From assembly GCA_910585765.1 (NCBI GenBank), contig CAJUES010000030.1, positions 1 through 40,132 of the forward strand: 40,132 nucleotides of DNA. Direction: 5' to 3'. The notes under the pieces were generated by a model. The model ran no database searches and was not told the origin of the DNA. It saw nothing but the letters and a program-made list of their open reading frames with translations. Of this stretch, positions 23,083 through 31,909 are shown in pieces. The stretch is from an uncultured Lachnospiraceae bacterium (GTDB lineage: Bacteria; Bacillota; Clostridia; Lachnospirales; Lachnospiraceae). The translations under genes were made by a program, and so were the position numbers. The first letter of the stretch is position 1. Each line of letters begins with the position of its first letter.

Positions 23083-23985
23083 ATGGAAAGACGAAATTAC
23101 AAGGCAAGGGCGAAGATCAACCTGGCGCTCGATGTGTGCAGGCGCCTGGAGAACGGGTATCACGAAGTCAGGATGGTCATGCAGACGGTCGATATCTATG
23201 ATGAGCTGGAATTTAAGAGGAGAAAAGATCCGGATATCATATTGTCCGTGAACAGCAGGGATTATCTGGGCGATCTGGAGAACAACCTGATCTTTCGCGC
23301 GGCAAAGCTTATGAGACAGCAGTACAATATTCAACATGGCGTGGAGATCCGTCTCAAAAAGAATATCCCCGTGGCGGCGGGGATGGCGGGGGGGAGTACG
23401 GACGCGGCAGTCACGATGATCGCCATGAACGAGATGTACGGGCTGGGACTCACCCGGGAACAGCTGATGGAGCAGGCAGTGCGGCTCGGAGCCGACATCC
23501 CGTTCTGCATTATGGGCGGAACAGCCCTGGCGGAGGGGATCGGGGAACAGCTCTCGCCGCTGCCGGCGCCGCCCAGAGCGTCCCTTCTGATCGTGAAACC
23601 GCCGATCATGGTGCCGACGAAGTGGGTGTATGAGCAGCTGCGGCTGGACAGGATCGCGCGTCATCCCGACATAGACGGCATGGTCGGGGCATTGAGGCAG
23701 GGGGATCTGAAAGGAATAACGGACCGCATGGAGAATGTGATGGAGAGCGTGACGGAGCAGGCGCATCCTGTCATCACGGAGATCAAGAAGATGATGATGG
23801 GAAACGGCGCGATGAGCGCGCTGATGAGCGGGAGTGGTCCGAGTATTTTCGGAGTCTATCTGGAGGAGGACGCCGCGCGTGCGGCGGCAGTTTATATTGA
23901 CCAGACGCTCAGGACAAGGGGGATCAGTGCACAGGTAAATGTAACTGGATTCTATAACACGGATTCGTTTGGAGGGCAGATATGA
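23083..23985 (+). CDS. ispE: 4-diphosphocytidyl-2-C-methyl-D-erythritol kinase
   Basis: IspE phosphorylates CDP-methylerythritol in the non-mevalonate isoprenoid pathway. The 300-residue product is a GHMP kinase. ARAKINLALDVCRRLENGYH near the start holds the catalytic Lys11, the ATP loop is PVAAGMAGGSTDAAV (about 96-110) with catalytic Asp107, and ALMSGSGPSIFGVYL is the C-terminal GHMP motif. The ATG at 23083 has AAGGGG 6 bp upstream and gives the family N-terminus; a TTG eleven codons earlier is less likely. The stop overlaps the next gene by 4 bp (ATGA), so they are translationally coupled. Confidence 0.95.
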   Translation: MERRNYKARAKINLALDVCRRLENGYHEVRMVMQTVDIYDELEFKRRKDPDIILSVNSRDYLGDLENNLIFRAAKLMRQQYNIQHGVEIRLKKNIPVAAGMAGGSTDAAVTMIAMNEMYGLGLTREQLMEQAVRLGADIPFCIMGGTALAEGIGEQLSPLPAPPRASLLIVKPPIMVPTKWVYEQLRLDRIARHPDIDGMVGALRQGDLKGITDRMENVMESVTEQAHPVITEIKKMMMGNGAMSALMSGSGPSIFGVYLEEDAARAAAVYIDQTLRTRGISAQVNVTGFYNTDSFGGQI

Positions 23986-24668
23986 GCATGATAAAGGACG
24001 ATGAATATTTACCGCTCAGGGATGTGGTGTTCAATACACTGCGGCAGGAGATACTCACCGGAAAGCTCAAACCCGGAGAGCGGCTGATGGAGATCCACCT
24101 GGCAAACAAGCTTGGCGTGAGCCGCACGCCGATCCGTGAGGCGATTCGGAAGCTCGAGCTGGAAGGGCTGGTGATCATGATACCAAGGCGCGGTGCGGAG
24201 GTGGCTCAGATCACGCTGAAAAGCCTCAAAGATGTCATGGAAGTCCGGCGTGCGCTCGATGTGCTCGCGATCGAGCTTGCCTGTGAGCGCATGGGGCAGG
24301 AGGCGCTGGACAGTCTTTACCGGGCATGTGAGAACTTCAAGGCGGCTGTCCGGACGGGGGACACGCGCATGCTGGCGGAGGCGGATGTCGCGTTTCACGA
24401 CAGGATCGTGCTGTCCACCGGAAACACCAGACTGATCCAGCTGGTCAGCAATCTCTCAGAGCAGATGTACCGCTATCGGTTTGAGTACCTCAAAGATGCC
24501 TCCTCCCACGAGATGCTGCAGCAGGAGCACCTGGAGATGTACCACAGTATTCTCAACAAAGATAAGGTCGCGGCGGCCGATGTCGTGCGAAAGCACATCG
24601 ACAATCAGGAGGAAGCCATCATCAAACAGCTTCAGCTTGAGAAAGACGATCACAAAAAAAGTGTATAA
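23982..24668 (+). CDS. GntR-family regulator, FadR (FCD) subfamily
   Basis: The 228-residue protein has an N-terminal winged helix (LRQEILTGKLKPGERLMEIH, then LANKLGVSRTPIREAIRKLE, LEGLVIMIPRRG) and an all-helical FCD effector domain from about residue 80. Metal-binding positions of FCD proteins are suggested by ADVAFHDRIV (Asp/His near 135) and two further histidines near 180 and 205. It overlaps ispE by 4 bp. The ispE-GntR pairing is frequent in Lachnospiraceae, though whether it regulates the MEP pathway is unproven. The effector is unknown, probably a small carboxylate. Confidence 0.9.
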   Translation: MSMIKDDEYLPLRDVVFNTLRQEILTGKLKPGERLMEIHLANKLGVSRTPIREAIRKLELEGLVIMIPRRGAEVAQITLKSLKDVMEVRRALDVLAIELACERMGQEALDSLYRACENFKAAVRTGDTRMLAEADVAFHDRIVLSTGNTRLIQLVSNLSEQMYRYRFEYLKDASSHEMLQQEHLEMYHSILNKDKVAAADVVRKHIDNQEEAIIKQLQLEKDDHKKSV

Positions 24669-24735
24669 ATATTTTATTTATGTCCATACTTACACATAGG
24701 AGTGAATTGCTGCAGAAAACAGGAGGTATGGACAT

Positions 24736-24981
24736 ATGTTTTTGTTCAAAAAATATCTGGTGAACACATTGATGACATTCGGGGTTGTGCTGTGGGTCGG
24801 CGCGCTGAGCCCGGAGATCTTTATCCGCACGGGTCTTGGCTGTGTCCTTGACGAGAACGGGGAGGAGCTGACGGCGGACGGTGCGGAGGAGTTTATGGAA
24901 TCTTATTTCTATGGAGATACGGATGCGGGTGCCCCGGTGAAGATTCAATATAAGTTTGCGTTGTCGGAACTGTTCAGATGA
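24736..24981 (+). CDS. Small single-span membrane protein, unknown function
   Basis: The 81-residue product has a GGAGG site 8 bp upstream. The N-terminus FKKYLVNTLMTFGVVLWVGA is a membrane helix or uncleaved signal. An acidic extracytoplasmic-looking segment (LDENGEELTADGAEEFMESY) follows, ending YKFALSELFR. I do not recognise a family. It lies 67 bp after the GntR gene and 35 bp before the DUF1934 gene, so it is probably in the same transcript. Confidence 0.65.
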   Translation: MFLFKKYLVNTLMTFGVVLWVGALSPEIFIRTGLGCVLDENGEELTADGAEEFMESYFYGDTDAGAPVKIQYKFALSELFR

Positions 24982-25016
24982 TCGGACGGTGAGCGGACAG
25001 CGCGGGAGGTGATGAC

Positions 25017-25475
25017 ATGACAAAAGAAGTGCTGGTGTCGATACGCGGACTGCAGTTTGTCGACAATGAGGTGGGGGAGACAGCCTCGGACGAGGAGATC
25101 GAGCAGATCGAGACGATCTGTCCCGGCGAATATTATTATCGGAATGATGCGCATTATATACGTTATGAGGAAGTTATGGAAGATTTTCCGGAGTCCGTCA
25201 GAAATATGATCAAGCTGAAAGGGAAAGAGTTCTCGCTCTGGAAAAAAGGTCCGGTCAATGTGCAGCTGGTGTTTTCCGAGGGGAAAAAAACCATGACAGA
25301 TTATTTTACCCCTTTCGGAAATATTCTGGTCGCGATGGACACCAGGGAAGTCAATGTGACGGAGTGCGAGGACTGCCTGGAGATACATATCGCCTACGGG
25401 CTCGAGGCGAACTATCAGTTCATAGCGGACTGCAACATCACGATCGAGATCAGGAGTCTCCAGCCTTGTCAGTAG
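25017..25475 (+). CDS. DUF1934 (YwiB-like) beta-barrel protein
   Basis: The 152-residue protein fits DUF1934, a calycin-like barrel: VLVSIRGLQFVDNEVGETAS, then IETICPGEYYYRNDAHYIRY and EE, then IKLKGKEFSLWKKGPVNVQL, DYFTPFGNILVAMDTREVNV and HIAYGLEANYQFIADCNITI. These are the alternating strands of the family in order. GGGAGGTG precedes the ATG. Function is unproven; lipocalin-like binding is suspected. It converges on the relQ-type gene with a 7-bp gap and no separate terminator. Confidence 0.85.
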   Translation: MTKEVLVSIRGLQFVDNEVGETASDEEIEQIETICPGEYYYRNDAHYIRYEEVMEDFPESVRNMIKLKGKEFSLWKKGPVNVQLVFSEGKKTMTDYFTPFGNILVAMDTREVNVTECEDCLEIHIAYGLEANYQFIADCNITIEIRSLQPCQ

Positions 25476-25482
25476 CCGGGCG

Positions 25483-26214
25483 CTATTGCATCGGCTCCTG
25501 TGGATTGTCCCTGCGGATCTCGTCGAGCAGGTGCTTCATGCGCCGCTCCATCTCGGAGAGCTCCCCGGAGTAATTGCGGAAGGCATCGGTGGTCTCGTCG
25601 GGCGTCTCGCCCTTGTAGCAGATGCGGTGCTCCATACTCGCCCACAGATCCATGGCGAGTGTGCGAAACTGTATCTCTACCGGATAGTACTGCATGCCCT
25701 CAATGCGGTAGACAGGAATGCCCAGTACCATGTGATAGCTCTTGTACCCGCTGTCCTTGGGGTAGTGGATATAGTCACTTTCTTTCAGGATCAGCAGGTC
25801 TGTCTGTGTCTTTACGAGCGAGAGGATGCTGAAAATATCCTCCACAAAATAACAGATCACGCGGATGCCCGCGATGTCTGTCAGATTATCTTTTGCCGTG
25901 TAAGCCGTGACAGGCAGATTTTTGCTGGAGAGCTTCTTCTCGATGCTCTTCCTGCTCTTGATGCGTGCCTGTATATTGTGGATCGGGTAATCCCTGTACT
26001 TTTTCCGATAATCTTCATTCAATCCATTCATACGCACTTCGAGCCTTGTCATGGCCTCGCGGTATGGTTCTACGAGCTGGTCGTACTCTTCCTGAGGGAT
26101 ACGCTCTATTTTGGAAGGTGATATAAAAGAGAGCGCCTTCGGCGTTTCATAGATACCTTCACTGTTCATTTCCTTCAGTATATCATGTTGAAATTCATTT
26201 TTCCTTGCGATCAA
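25483..26214 (-). CDS. Small alarmone synthetase, RelQ/YjbM-like (p)ppGpp synthetase
   Basis: The 243-residue protein is a stand-alone RelA/SpoT synthetase domain, with no HD hydrolase, TGS or ACT part. IQARIKSRKSIEKKLSSKNL binds ATP, LTDIAGIRVICYFVEDIF and YIHYPKDSGYKSYHMVLGIP form the G-loop region with the stacking Tyr, and PVEIQFRTLAMDLWASMEHR contains the catalytic glutamate and the ending ExQ..T...D.W....H. It makes ppGpp, pppGpp or pGpp from ATP and GTP/GDP in the cytosol, and is typically controlled by transcription and tetramer allostery. Gene symbols relQ or ywaC would both fit, so I leave it open. Confidence 0.9.
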   Translation of the reverse strand: MIARKNEFQHDILKEMNSEGIYETPKALSFISPSKIERIPQEEYDQLVEPYREAMTRLEVRMNGLNEDYRKKYRDYPIHNIQARIKSRKSIEKKLSSKNLPVTAYTAKDNLTDIAGIRVICYFVEDIFSILSLVKTQTDLLILKESDYIHYPKDSGYKSYHMVLGIPVYRIEGMQYYPVEIQFRTLAMDLWASMEHRICYKGETPDETTDAFRNYSGELSEMERRMKHLLDEIRRDNPQEPMQ

Positions 26215-26464
26215 AATTTACGCCCCCTGATGCATGCAGCTGTATTGATACAATAGGACACTCTGCTATAGTATGCACATTTCTGTGATTGTTTCATCAC
26301 AAAAACGGGCAACAAGCGAATGCGTGTGAAGCTTCTGCATGCCTTATTACTTCTATATATTCAATATAGCTCAAAAGCGCTGTGAAAGCAATGAAAAATG
26401 TGTAAAATTAACAAAAATTTTTTGATACAGTCACACTTTTTGTTTATTATGTGTTAGAAAAATT

Positions 26465-27322
26465 TTATAACAGCTTTGGCATGATGGCATCGGCGGTGGC
26501 AGAGCGCGCCTTTGAGTAGACTTCGGGATTCCGCTTACAGAATACATAGAACAGGCATTCTATGATGAAAAGCTGCCCGATCTTGGCGGCGACGGATCCG
26601 GACTGCAGCGGACTTTCGTTGTAACCGCACAGGAGGATGACATCCGCGTATTTGGTGGCGCGCGAGTTGGGGAAATGTGTGACCAGTATAACGGAAACGT
26701 GACGTTCCACGGCGATGCGCATGATATCCTCCATGTCCTTGGTGGAGCCGGAGTAGGAGAAAAACAGGATGACATCCTTCTCCGTGGCAAGGGAGATATT
26801 CATCACCTGCATGTGGGAGTCCTCGATATGCACAAAGCGCGATGTCGCGATGGAGAAGCGCGCCCACGCCTCCATCGCCATGACCATGCTGCCGCCATTC
26901 CCGAGGCAGAATACCCTGTCAGCCGAAGAGATCAGGTCAACTGCCCTGGAGATCTCGGTCTCGTCCAACAGTTCCATCGTCTCATTCAAGGAGAGGATGT
27001 TGGAATCATAAAGCTTGTGAAAGATACTGTTGAGCGTGTCTTTCGATGTGATCGTCTCGGGAGTGTCCGAGGGATCTCCGATATCCGTCACGTATGCCGC
27101 CTTTGCGAGGGCAAGTTTCAGGTTGTTGTAACCTGAAAGTCCCAGGCTGCGGCAGAAACGCGTGATGGATGCCTCGGAGACGCCGCAGTTCTCCGCGAGA
27201 CTTGAGATGGACATATACTGCGAATCGTGGGTGTTGGCAAGGATATAGTCAGCCAGTTTCCTGCTGGATCGGGTAAGTGAGTGATATTGTTCTGTGATCA
27301 GTTCCAAAATATTTCCGGTCAA
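26465..27322 (-). CDS. RpiR/MurR-family regulator of the amino-sugar locus
   Basis: The 285-residue protein has an N-terminal HTH_6 domain (LADYILANTHDSQYMSISSL, AENCGVSEASITRFCRSLG) and a C-terminal SIS phosphosugar domain from about residue 110 with VFCLGNGGSMVMAMEAW and VILFFSYSGSTKDMEDIMRI. The start is a TTG at 27322 with AAGGAG 8 bp upstream. An adjacent ATG is out of frame. It is the last gene of the leftward nagB-nagA-ROK unit, 35 bp after the kinase gene. The SIS domain would bind a sugar phosphate such as ManNAc-6-P or GlcNAc-6-P. Palindromes of its usual type lie at 30268-30313. Confidence 0.9.
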   Translation of the reverse strand: MTGNILELITEQYHSLTRSSRKLADYILANTHDSQYMSISSLAENCGVSEASITRFCRSLGLSGYNNLKLALAKAAYVTDIGDPSDTPETITSKDTLNSIFHKLYDSNILSLNETMELLDETEISRAVDLISSADRVFCLGNGGSMVMAMEAWARFSIATSRFVHIEDSHMQVMNISLATEKDVILFFSYSGSTKDMEDIMRIAVERHVSVILVTHFPNSRATKYADVILLCGYNESPLQSGSVAAKIGQLFIIECLFYVFCKRNPEVYSKARSATADAIMPKLL

Positions 27323-27357
27323 CGGATCATCTCCTTCGCAATTTTGTCATAAATGGT

Positions 27358-28230
27358 TCAGAGCACGGCGGCGCCCAGCATACCTGCTCGGTTGCCCAGT
27401 GCGGCTCTTTTGATCTGCACATGGCGGAAACTTGGCATGATATTGGGATACAGCTTCTCGCGGAGCTGTTCCAGCACGCAGGGCTGCTCCATGATGCCGC
27501 CGCCAAGGATCACGCATTCGGGGTTCAGCATATGGACAATGGTGATCAGCCCATAGACGATCTCCGTTGTCCAGCGGTCGACGAGTGCCCTCACTTCCGG
27601 CTCGTCAATGCGCTCAAATATTTTGCGCCCGCTGTCCAGCGTGGGATCCATCTGCACTGCACTTTTCACAAGCGCGGTGACGGATGCGTACTTCTCGTAG
27701 CAGCCGGAAAACATGTCGCTTCCGATATCGCGGTCTTCGGGGTGTGTGACGATCGCGCCGAATTCCCCTGCCGAGTAGCTGCATCCGGAGTAAAGCCTGC
27801 CGCCGGAGAAGATCGCACCGCCCACGCCTGTCCCGTAAGTCAGGCAGACGAACTCCCTCCGGCCTTTTCCGGCACCGAAGACGGACTCACCGATCGCCGC
27901 CGCATTGACATCATTCTCGACCGCAGTGGGGACGTGGAAAGTCTGCGCGATGATCTCACCCAGTCTGGTGCCTGTGTAGCCGGGAATATTCTCGTTTGCG
28001 TAGATGATCTGTCCGCTGACAGGATCTACCTGCCCTGCGGTGCTGATGCCGATGCGGTCAAACGGGCAGCGCTCCCGGTATGAAGCGATGATGTCCTTTG
28101 ACCGCTGCACCACATGGGCGCCCCCCAGCCCTGCCTCGGTGGGGGTCTCCTGGATATCCGACAGGGTCTCGCCGTCGAAAAGCCCGGATTTGATTGCGGT
28201 GCCGCCGATATCAAGTACCATGGTAGCCAT
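27358..28230 (-). CDS. ROK-family kinase, probably N-acetylmannosamine kinase
   Basis: The 290-residue protein has phosphate-1 motif VLDIGGTAIKSGLFDG at residue 5, PTAVENDVNAAAIGESVFGA with catalytic Asp near 107, the LTYGTGVGGAIFSGG adenosine loop and AGEFGAIVTHP. The CxCGxxGCxE zinc cluster of most ROK proteins is absent: the region reads DMFSGCYEKYASVTAL. Zinc-free ROK kinases exist among NanK-like enzymes. In this locus, with nanE and a lyase but no other kinase, phosphorylation of ManNAc is the natural role. Glucokinase activity cannot be excluded. It lies between nagA (18 bp) and rpiR-type gene (35 bp). Confidence 0.85.
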   Translation of the reverse strand: MATMVLDIGGTAIKSGLFDGETLSDIQETPTEAGLGGAHVVQRSKDIIASYRERCPFDRIGISTAGQVDPVSGQIIYANENIPGYTGTRLGEIIAQTFHVPTAVENDVNAAAIGESVFGAGKGRREFVCLTYGTGVGGAIFSGGRLYSGCSYSAGEFGAIVTHPEDRDIGSDMFSGCYEKYASVTALVKSAVQMDPTLDSGRKIFERIDEPEVRALVDRWTTEIVYGLITIVHMLNPECVILGGGIMEQPCVLEQLREKLYPNIMPSFRHVQIKRAALGNRAGMLGAAVL

Positions 28231-28248
28231 AAGCGTTCCTCCTTCTTG

Positions 28249-29400
28249 TCATTCGATCGGTGCGGCGTGGTGAAATACGGTCCTCAGCGCCAGATCCTTG
28301 TCGAGTATCACGATATTGGCATATTTTCCGGGCGCGAGACTTCCGTAGTCCGCATAGATCCCGACTGCTTTTGCCGGGTTGACAGCCGCGCATTTGACTG
28401 CGCTGGCAAGCGGTATGCCCATGTCCTGCACAGCGGTGCGCACGCAGTCCATGAGATTTGTCACGGAGCCCGCGATGGTGCCGTCGTCGAGCACTGCCAG
28501 ATTTCCCCTGACGTTGACGTTCTGTCCGCCCAGGTCGTACTGCCCGTCCGCGAGACCTGCCGCCCGCATGCTGTCGCTGATCAGGATGATCCGGTCGTCG
28601 CCAAAGATCTTGAAAGTCGTGCGCACGACGGCGGGATGGATGTGTATGCCGTCGCAGATCAGTTCTGCCCTGCAGCGCTCGTCGTCCGCGGCCGCACCGA
28701 TAGGACCGGGGGCGCGGTGGGTGAAGGGCGGCATGGCATTGTAGGTGTGTGTCAGCTGTGAAGCGCCGCAGGAGACCGCCTCCCGGGCAGTGTCATAATC
28801 CGCCGCGGTGTGTGCGATGGAGATGTTGATGCGGCTGCCGTTTGCGCGGATGAAGTCCATGGCGCCCTCTGTCTCAGGGGCGATCGCCACGGTGCGGAAC
28901 ATGCCGCCCGAGAGTTCCTGCAGACGGTCGAGCATGGCAGTGTCGGCGGCGGTGATGTATTTTCCGTTCTGCGCCCCCTTTTTTGCCATGTTGATGAAAG
29001 GTCCCTCCATATAGAGCCCGCAGAAGTCCGAAGCGTCCGTCTCCGCGGCATCGTGAAATTCCTTTGCGGCGCGGCAGATCTGCGTCAGCACATCCTCCGG
29101 CATCGTCATGGTGGCGGGAGTGATCGAGGTCACTCCCTGGCGCAGCTCATAGCGCGCCATCGTCCGCAGCGCCTCCACTGTGCCGTCGCAGCAGTCACTG
29201 CCCATACATCCGTGGAAGTGGATGTCGGTCAGACCGGGTATGACGTAGCAGCCTGCCGCATCCGTCACGGTCTCCGTGCCGGATGCGCGCTGGTACTGTT
29301 CCTCCGTCACGATCCTGTCATCGCACATGTACACTGTGCCGGGTGCAAAAGAGCCGTCCTCGCAAAAGACGGTGCCGTTTACGATTTTTCTCAAAGTCAT
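28249..29400 (-). CDS. nagA: N-acetylglucosamine-6-phosphate deacetylase
   Basis: NagA removes acetate from GlcNAc-6-P to give glucosamine-6-P. The 383-residue protein shows GLTDIHFHGCMGSDCCDGTV (metal His-x-His near 55), YMEGPFINMAKKGAQNGKY with the metal-binding Glu, NISIAHTAADYDTA (His near 195), QLTHTYNAMPPFTHRAPGPI (His near 216) and ILISDSMRAAGLADGQY with catalytic Asp. Order and length match the amidohydrolase family. The ATG at 29400 has AAAGGAGG 9 bp upstream, which supports it over an earlier frame start. It lies 47 bp after nagB in the leftward unit. Confidence 0.95.
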   Translation of the reverse strand: MTLRKIVNGTVFCEDGSFAPGTVYMCDDRIVTEEQYQRASGTETVTDAAGCYVIPGLTDIHFHGCMGSDCCDGTVEALRTMARYELRQGVTSITPATMTMPEDVLTQICRAAKEFHDAAETDASDFCGLYMEGPFINMAKKGAQNGKYITAADTAMLDRLQELSGGMFRTVAIAPETEGAMDFIRANGSRINISIAHTAADYDTAREAVSCGASQLTHTYNAMPPFTHRAPGPIGAAADDERCRAELICDGIHIHPAVVRTTFKIFGDDRIILISDSMRAAGLADGQYDLGGQNVNVRGNLAVLDDGTIAGSVTNLMDCVRTAVQDMGIPLASAVKCAAVNPAKAVGIYADYGSLAPGKYANIVILDKDLALRTVFHHAAPIE

Positions 29401-29447
29401 GTTGTCCGCCCTCCTTTTTGGCTGTCTCAGATACTTAGTTTGGATGC

Positions 29448-30173
29448 TCAACACTTCGAGAGCGCAGCCTCGTCAGCCACCAGGGTCACATTGCGGTGGA
29501 GCTGCAGGATGGAAGCCGGCACCTGAGGTGTGATGGGACCGAAGAATGCGCGCTTTACGATCTCTGCCTTGTCCTCGCCGGACACGATGATCAGGATGCG
29601 GCGCGCGGACATGATGGTCTTGACGCCCATGGTGTACGCCTGTCTGGGCACTTCCTCGAGGGTCTCAAAAAAGCGCGCGTTTGCCTTGATCGTCTGCTCC
29701 GACAGATCGATGCAGTGTGTCTCCGTCGAGAAGCTCTCTCCGGGCTCGTTGAAGCCGATGTGTCCGTTGTGTCCCAATCCCAGAAGCTGGAGATCCACAT
29801 CGCCGACAGCGCGGAGGATCTCGTTGTAATTCTCACAGGCGGTCTTGCTGTCTGGCTCTGTGCCGTCCGGGAGGAAGGTTCTGGTCTTGTTGATGTTCAC
29901 TTTTCCGAAAAGGTTTTCATTCATAAAGTAATAGTAGCTCTGGGGGTTCTCACGCGTCAGCCCCTTGTACTCATCAAGGTTTACGGTCATGACTTCCGAG
30001 AAGTCGAGATCGCCCTTTTCATACCACTCCACGAGCTGGCGGTAGGTGCCGACGGGGGTGGAGCCGGTGGCGAGACCCAGCACACAGTTGGGTTTCATGA
30101 TGATCTGCGCCGAGATGAGGTTGGCAGCCTTGCGGCTCATGTCGTTGTAATCTTTTGCCCTGCAAATTTTCAT
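29448..30173 (-). CDS. nagB: Glucosamine-6-phosphate deaminase
   Basis: NagB converts glucosamine-6-P to fructose-6-P and ammonia, joining amino sugars to glycolysis. The 241-residue protein is of short Gram-positive type. LGLATGSTPVGTYRQLVEWY binds phosphate, VMTVNLDEYKGLTRENPQSY holds the catalytic Asp near 67, and LQLLGLGHNGHIGFNEPGES supplies the ring-opening His and Glu. The C-terminal lid (SILQLHRNVTLVADEAALSK) is present but the longer allosteric E. coli tail is not. An AGGAGG site precedes the ATG. It is the first gene of the leftward unit. Confidence 0.96.
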   Translation of the reverse strand: MKICRAKDYNDMSRKAANLISAQIIMKPNCVLGLATGSTPVGTYRQLVEWYEKGDLDFSEVMTVNLDEYKGLTRENPQSYYYFMNENLFGKVNINKTRTFLPDGTEPDSKTACENYNEILRAVGDVDLQLLGLGHNGHIGFNEPGESFSTETHCIDLSEQTIKANARFFETLEEVPRQAYTMGVKTIMSARRILIIVSGEDKAEIVKRAFFGPITPQVPASILQLHRNVTLVADEAALSKC

Positions 30174-30221
30174 GGGTGTACCTCCTGATTATAAAAAATA
30201 TCGAACGATTGATATGAAACT

Positions 30222-30250
30222 AATATAACATATTATTGTCATTGTGGCAA
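30222..30250 (-). promoter_or_regulatory. Promoter of the nagB-nagA-ROK-rpiR unit
   Basis: On the minus strand TTGCCA (30245-30250) and TATATT (30222-30227) are spaced 17 bp, 49 bp before nagB. Confidence 0.75.
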
Positions 30251-30267
30251 TTATATTGAAAGAAAAA

Positions 30268-30313
30268 TGAAAAAAAGTTTCATGAATATTTGAAATAAAA
30301 AATTTTTTTCAAA
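30268..30313. promoter_or_regulatory. Two RpiR-type palindromes between divergent promoters
   Basis: TGAAA-N5-TTTCA lies at 30268-30282, and TTTGAAA-N11-TTTCAAA at 30289-30313. A further TTTCA/TGAAA pair overlaps both. RpiR/MurR proteins bind TGAAA-N5-TTTCA-like sites. The second palindrome ends 6 bp before the rightward -35 and the first is 18 bp upstream of the leftward -35, so one regulator could control both units. Confidence 0.65.
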
Positions 30314-30319
30314 AATGTA

Positions 30320-30348
30320 TTGACAAAAAAACAAATCATCAGTACAAT
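30320..30348 (+). promoter_or_regulatory. Promoter of the sialic-acid/ABC operon
   Basis: TTGACA (30320-30325) and TACAAT (30343-30348) are spaced 17 bp. The leader to the ATG at 30432 is T-rich with repeated TTTACA(C/T)TTT units and no hairpin. Confidence 0.85.
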
Positions 30349-30431
30349 GATGTCAAACCTAACTTATCTTTACACTTTTTTTACATTTTTTTACTTTATT
30401 TTTACATTTCCATCAAAGGAGGGCTTATATT

Positions 30432-31820
30432 ATGAAGAAGCGTAAATTTATGGCACTGACACTGAGCTGCGTTATGGTATGTACCCTTGCTGCATGCGGC
30501 GGCAAAGATGCGGGGGCAGACCAGACTGCTGCGAATCCGGCGCCGGCAGAGAAGACCGAGACACCGGCGGAGACACCGGATGCTGAAAAACCCGCGGACA
30601 CGCAGGCGTCAGCGGAGGCGCCCTCAGATGCTGCACAGGCAGCGGATATCACGCTGTGGACGTATCCGATCGGCAGCTGGGGGGATTCGGCTACGGTTGA
30701 TGGTCTGATCGCGAACTTCAATGCCGTTTATCCCGACATCAAGGTTACGGTTGAGTATCTCGACTACACCAACGGCGACGACCAGATCAACACGGCGATC
30801 GAGGGGAACCAGGCACCGGATATTGTCCTGGAAGGACCGGAGCGTCTGGTGGCGAACTGGGGTGCCAAGGGACTGATGGTAGATCTCTCTGACTTGTGGA
30901 CAGATGAGGCGAAGTCTTTGATCTATGACTCTGTACAGAGTGCATGCAGGAACAATGACGGTGTATTTTATGAGTACCCGCTCTGCATGACAGCACATAC
31001 GATGGCGATCAACAGGGATATCTTCGAGGCGGCAGGTGCGCTCGAGTATCTGAATGAGGAGACCGGTACATGGACGACAGAGAATTTCCAGAAGGCAGTC
31101 CAGGCAGTGTATGATTACGGTCAGAGCAATGTAGGCGCGGTGTACTGCAGCGGACAGGGCGGCGATCAGGGAACACGTGCGCTGGTGAACAATCTGTACG
31201 GCGGAACGTTCACGAACGCGGAGCACACAGAGTACACGGCAAACAGTGATGAGAACATCAAGGCGCTCGAACTGTTAAAGAGCATGGACGGAATCAATTT
31301 TGACGCTTCCATCGCCGGCGGCGATGAGATCAATATGTTCTGCAACGGCACATTTGCGATGGCATTCTGCTGGAATGTGTCACAGGAGAAGAACAATCTG
31401 GAAAATATCAACTTTGAAGTGCTTCCGATGGCATTCCCTTCGGAGGACGGCGTTCCAAAACTCTGCGGCGGTATCTGGGGCTTTGGTATCTTCGACAACG
31501 GTGATCCGGCAAAGATCCAGGCTGCAAAGACGTTTATCGACTTCATGGCAAATGACGAGAAGCAGGTGGTGGAGAGCGTGAAAGCGTCCAATTACTGGCC
31601 GGTGAAGGATCTTGGAAACATTTACGAGGGTGATGAACTCATGACAGAGTACGCGAAGTTCGTCGAGTACATGGGCGATTACTACCAGGTAGTAGGCGGC
31701 TGGGCAGAGGCCCGCACGGCATGGTGGAACATGCTGCAGCAGATCGGCTCAGGCTCAGAGGTCAAGACAGCGGTAGAAGAGTTTGTGACAACAGCAAATA
31801 CAGCGGCAGCAGCACAGTAG
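30432..31820 (+). CDS. Carbohydrate ABC transporter substrate-binding lipoprotein
   Basis: The 462-residue protein has a lipoprotein signal (KKRKFMALTLSCVMVCTLAAC) with lipobox LAAC and Cys22 as the lipid anchor. A Pro/Ala/Glu/Thr-rich linker (about 25-70) leads to the family-1 extracellular solute-binding fold starting at ITLWTYPIG. KVTVEYLDYTNGDDQINTAI, APDIVLEGPERLV and GTFAMAFCWNVSQE are typical. It should capture the sugar outside the membrane and hand it to the two permeases that follow. Gene neighbours point to sialic acid or another N-acetylated sugar. A GGAGG site precedes the ATG. Confidence 0.92.
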   Translation: MKKRKFMALTLSCVMVCTLAACGGKDAGADQTAANPAPAEKTETPAETPDAEKPADTQASAEAPSDAAQAADITLWTYPIGSWGDSATVDGLIANFNAVYPDIKVTVEYLDYTNGDDQINTAIEGNQAPDIVLEGPERLVANWGAKGLMVDLSDLWTDEAKSLIYDSVQSACRNNDGVFYEYPLCMTAHTMAINRDIFEAAGALEYLNEETGTWTTENFQKAVQAVYDYGQSNVGAVYCSGQGGDQGTRALVNNLYGGTFTNAEHTEYTANSDENIKALELLKSMDGINFDASIAGGDEINMFCNGTFAMAFCWNVSQEKNNLENINFEVLPMAFPSEDGVPKLCGGIWGFGIFDNGDPAKIQAAKTFIDFMANDEKQVVESVKASNYWPVKDLGNIYEGDELMTEYAKFVEYMGDYYQVVGGWAEARTAWWNMLQQIGSGSEVKTAVEEFVTTANTAAAAQ

Positions 31821-31845
31821 ATCTAAATTGCTGTCAGTCAGATTT

Positions 31846-31884
31846 GCGCCCCTTCCCGAGATGATGTGGGAGGGGGCGCTTCTT
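31846..31884 (+). terminator. Intra-operon hairpin after the binding-protein gene
   Basis: GCGCCCCTTCCC (31846-31857) pairs with GGGAGGGGGCGC (31868-31879), with one bulge-like mismatch, and is followed by TTCTT. Such hairpins usually cause partial termination or protect the upstream mRNA, so the binding protein is made in excess over the permeases. Confidence 0.7.
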
Positions 31885-31909
31885 AATAGGTATGGAAGGA
31901 GGAACCCTC

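Noticed and set aside
26281..26306. TGTGAT/ATCACA inverted repeat resembling a CRP/FNR-type site
   Set aside because: 6-bp arms in an AT-rich gap, away from a clear promoter; too weak to call.
28810..29526. Rightward 238-codon open frame opposite nagA
   Set aside because: Shadow of a well-supported gene; no ribosome site and no recognisable product.
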